This document shows, one piece after another, positions 50,501 to 51,519 of a DNA stretch of 51,519 nt (positions are counted from its first letter, which is position 1; each line of letters starts with the position of its first letter). The position numbers and the translations under genes are program-made. The DNA lies in the NCBI GenBank assembly GCA_029379215.1, contig JAQYWO010000025.1, forward strand, positions 1 through 51,519. Reading direction: 5' to 3'. A model generated the notes under the pieces. The model saw only the letters and a list, made by a program, of their open reading frames with translations. It was not told the origin of the DNA and did not search any database. The stretch is from Rhizonema sp. PD37. Its GTDB lineage: Bacteria > Cyanobacteriota > Cyanobacteriia > Cyanobacteriales > Nostocaceae.

Positions 50501-50872
50501 AGTAAATACTCGATGAAACCAAATACCTAATGAGTGAGCGTATTTAAGGTGACTTAAAGCCGTTCTTTGATCTCCTACCATTGCATGTGTCGCATGATTA
50601 CCAGCAATACGTAATTCGTCGAACAAGCGATAGACTTTACCTTGAACTATCCGTTTATCTTGTAAGCGACGTAGCAAGTCAATCTGCCGCTCATCAGAAA
50701 TGTACAGTCTGACCTTAGCCGCTGTTAACTGTGCTAGAAGTTCGCCAAATTGACGCAGTTTAATCAAGCTTGTGTTGGGATCTGAGCTAAAATACTTCTC
50801 TGCCAAAGCACCTAATTGCACGAGTTGTGGATCGTGAATTGCTAAGAATCCAAAATTTGGCGATGTTAGCAT
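47558..50872 (-). CDS. hsdR: Type I restriction endonuclease subunit HsdR (1104 aa)
   Basis: ATP-dependent DNA translocase-nuclease. A DUF4145-like N-terminal region (20-125), a Gln-rich coiled coil (140-200), a PD-(D/E)xK nuclease with D278 and EAK 292-294, then the helicase: Walker A TGTGKT 431-436, DECH 536-539, LTATPA ~589 and QMLGRATRR in motif VI. The C-terminal ~300 residues are the EcoEI-type HsdR_C region (QLKLETIVDQEAFDQGEFKT and onward). Length and order are normal for EcoEI-like HsdR. It heads the block and would use the HsdM/HsdS encoded downstream. Confidence 0.96.
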   Translation of the reverse strand: MLTSPNFGFLAIHDPQLVQLGALAEKYFSSDPNTSLIKLRQFGELLAQLTAAKVRLYISDERQIDLLRRLQDKRIVQGKVYRLFDELRIAGNHATHAMVGDQRTALSHLKYAHSLGIWFHRVFTKNPNFNPGPFVPPVDPAIETLALKQELEQLRSELKAQRTTIELAQIAAQQEAQQQQVVQESFVKAEAVLHLAAIQKNAELEPVQAIKETILSAQLLEENIDLDERETRRLIDAQLRAAGWEVDSQNLTYSNGTRPQKGHMIAIAEYPTDDGRADYALFVGLQIVAVVEAKRQSKDVYSAIDQAKRYSRSFRVLGEEILPGAAWGEYKVPFVFATNGREFLQQLRTKSGIWFCDLRRPENLRRPLPTWYSPQGLIDTLAQDVDQATATLSSEGFEYNLQLREYQIKAIQAVESRLAQDTRELLVAMATGTGKTKTCIALVYRLLKTKRFRRVLFLVDRTALGEQAANAFKETRMESLQTFADIFDIKDLQDTAPERDTKVHISTVQGFVKRILYPSNGTDIPTSDQYDCIIVDECHRGYLLDRELSDTELSFRDFNDYVSKYRRVLDHFDAVKIGLTATPALHTTQIFGEPVYQYSYRQAVIDGWLIDHEPPLQIITALSENGIVWNAGEEMEIIDASTGQIDLAHAPDEVKIEVDQFNKRVVTEEFNRVVCEVLAQEIDPSLPGKTLIFCATDYHADIVVDQLKRALEEKYGSVEDDAVVKITGNADKPLQLIRRFKNEINPLIAVTVDLLSTGIDVPQICNIVFIRRVNSRILYEQMLGRATRRCDEIGKEVFRVFDAVNLYATLAPISSMTPVVATPNISFTQLVAELGTVQDSTAAQSIIEQLLAKLQRKRRHLGDENLEGIEAIAQMPIQDMINHLQQTEPLQLKQWFSERAAIAQMLDARDGGKQPLLISRHADELRRVERGYGNAQKPEDYLGSFKTFLQDNMNKIPALIVVTQRPRDLTRGQLKELRLQLDAAGYTERNLQVAWQEMTNSDIAASIVGFIRQAALGDALVSYEQRVERAIARILSNGNWTMPQRKWLERIGKQLKLETIVDQEAFDQGEFKTQGGFVRLNKIFDGRLEEILIEINDALWLDVG

Positions 50873-51519
50873 GTCGTCAATTGATCTCCAAATCGGTGTG
50901 GCAGAGTGAGTACTTTGTCAAATATGTTTCTAATATAGCCAATACCGAATGTATGATCCGAGAATTCCACACCACCTTGCGTACACAGAGGCTTCGGCAT
51001 TGTATTTATTTATGGGAGGAATGCCGTGACCCCTTGATTTGATCGGACTTCTCTGAATGCAATTATTCTGTGGCGATCAACCAATACGGTTGCTGTTAAG
51101 ACATTTATTCGCCCTCGACAATGTTGCAGCCTTCTTAGCGTCTGTGTTATAGTCTCTCATTGTTAATCCATTCTGTTAACAACGCGAATATCTTGCCTCA
51201 GTGCTTGGATTCCGAGGCTTCATGCACTTTTCCTCGGAACTTCCTTTACTTCTCCTTTGTAGAATGTCCGGTGATTGATGTGGCGATGAGGGAGTATCCG
51301 ATGTTTGGGTGACTAAGGATCGAGGTGACTATCGCTCTTACTATTAGGTTATGAGTGAAAGCTTACGCTTAAGTTAAAGCTGCCAATAAAATTGTGTAGG
51401 GGCGATCGCGCTTTCCTTCAAGCTTTTAATATGTCTTGTGCAATTTTAATTGCAGTTTTTGCTCCTTATACCAATTCTTTATGAAGCTGCGCTAAATAAA
51501 GCTTCAAGAATAAAGTCGT
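50873..51519. other. Intergenic region at the right end, with a plasmid-gene remnant
   Basis: About 650 bp without a gene. It holds a 3' remnant at 51264-51312 and a HIP1 site near 51402; nothing else recognised. The next gene, if any, lies beyond the window. Confidence 0.5.
51264..51312 (+). pseudogene. Fourth copy of the winged-helix-like gene's 3' end
   Basis: VIDVAMREYPMFG then TGA, encoded by a GATTGATGTGGCGATG-containing stretch nearly identical to the ends of the genes at 866 and 41460 and the remnant at 34470. No upstream homology is visible. Confidence 0.7.

Overview
The window looks like accessory DNA, most likely plasmid or a plasmid-derived island, from a filamentous (Nostocales-type) cyanobacterium. 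The evidence is the HIP1 octamer GCGATCGC scattered throughout, an AT-leaning base composition, heptamer-rich intergenic repeats (CTTCTGC/CATAGCTGCC type), a GUN4 domain, cyanobacterial EAD1/CHAT/AAA-type conflict proteins, and several small conserved genes with plasmid-style organisation. No rRNA, tRNA or core metabolic gene was found. All assignments come from reading the sequence and recalling families; no database search was run.

Layout. 1-840: trailer end of a CRISPR array (no cas genes in the window). 866-5737: plasmid-type genes: a winged-helix-like protein, a ribbon-helix-helix regulator with phased GTATTGA operators, a RecA/Sak4-like ATPase and three small proteins. 6237-10415: a two-gene operon of a CHAT protease-AAA protein and an AAA-TM-GUN4 protein. 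10596-11530: a decayed IS605-like element with an internally deleted TnpB. 11927-16038: small membrane proteins, a HAD-like protein and a YbjQ-domain operon. 16637-19033: a tightly coupled four-gene plasmid operon (ParB-like, zinc-ribbon and replication-like proteins). 19190-23443: XRE regulator, TRADD-associated membrane protein, ECF sigma factor and small genes. 23790-24460: omega (HEARO) RNA plus a truncated IscB. 24610-27539: type I modification genes hsdM-hsdS without hsdR, bracketed by a 19-bp inverted repeat. 27743-31670: a lanthipeptide precursor and its LanM synthetase. 32389-34283: a frameshifted IS1182-like element. 34698-38984: two EAD1 genes, one an FGE/C-type-lectin-fold protein whose 3' end looks like a diversity-generating-retroelement variable region, the other an NB-ARC/TPR STAND sensor. 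39213-42626: SWIM-zinc protein, XRE regulator and a second copy of the winged-helix-like plasmid gene. 42751-50872: a complete type I restriction operon R-(HExxH peptidase)-M-S.

How it fits together. Much of the window is biological-conflict machinery: CRISPR memory, two type I systems, a CHAT/AAA/GUN4 pair, a two-gene EAD1 set likely linked by homotypic EAD1 contacts, and a lanthipeptide. Between these lie small repeats and decayed transposons. The most unusual observations are: (i) the EAD1-FGE gene whose variable codons almost all end in C or T, as expected from adenine mutagenesis of AAC/AAT template codons; (ii) a 45-bp palindromic element inserted in frame in two unrelated genes (IscB and a transposase), similar in behaviour to Rickettsia palindromic elements; (iii) a putative zinc metallopeptidase embedded in a type I restriction operon; and (iv) four dispersed copies of one gene's 3' end at module boundaries.
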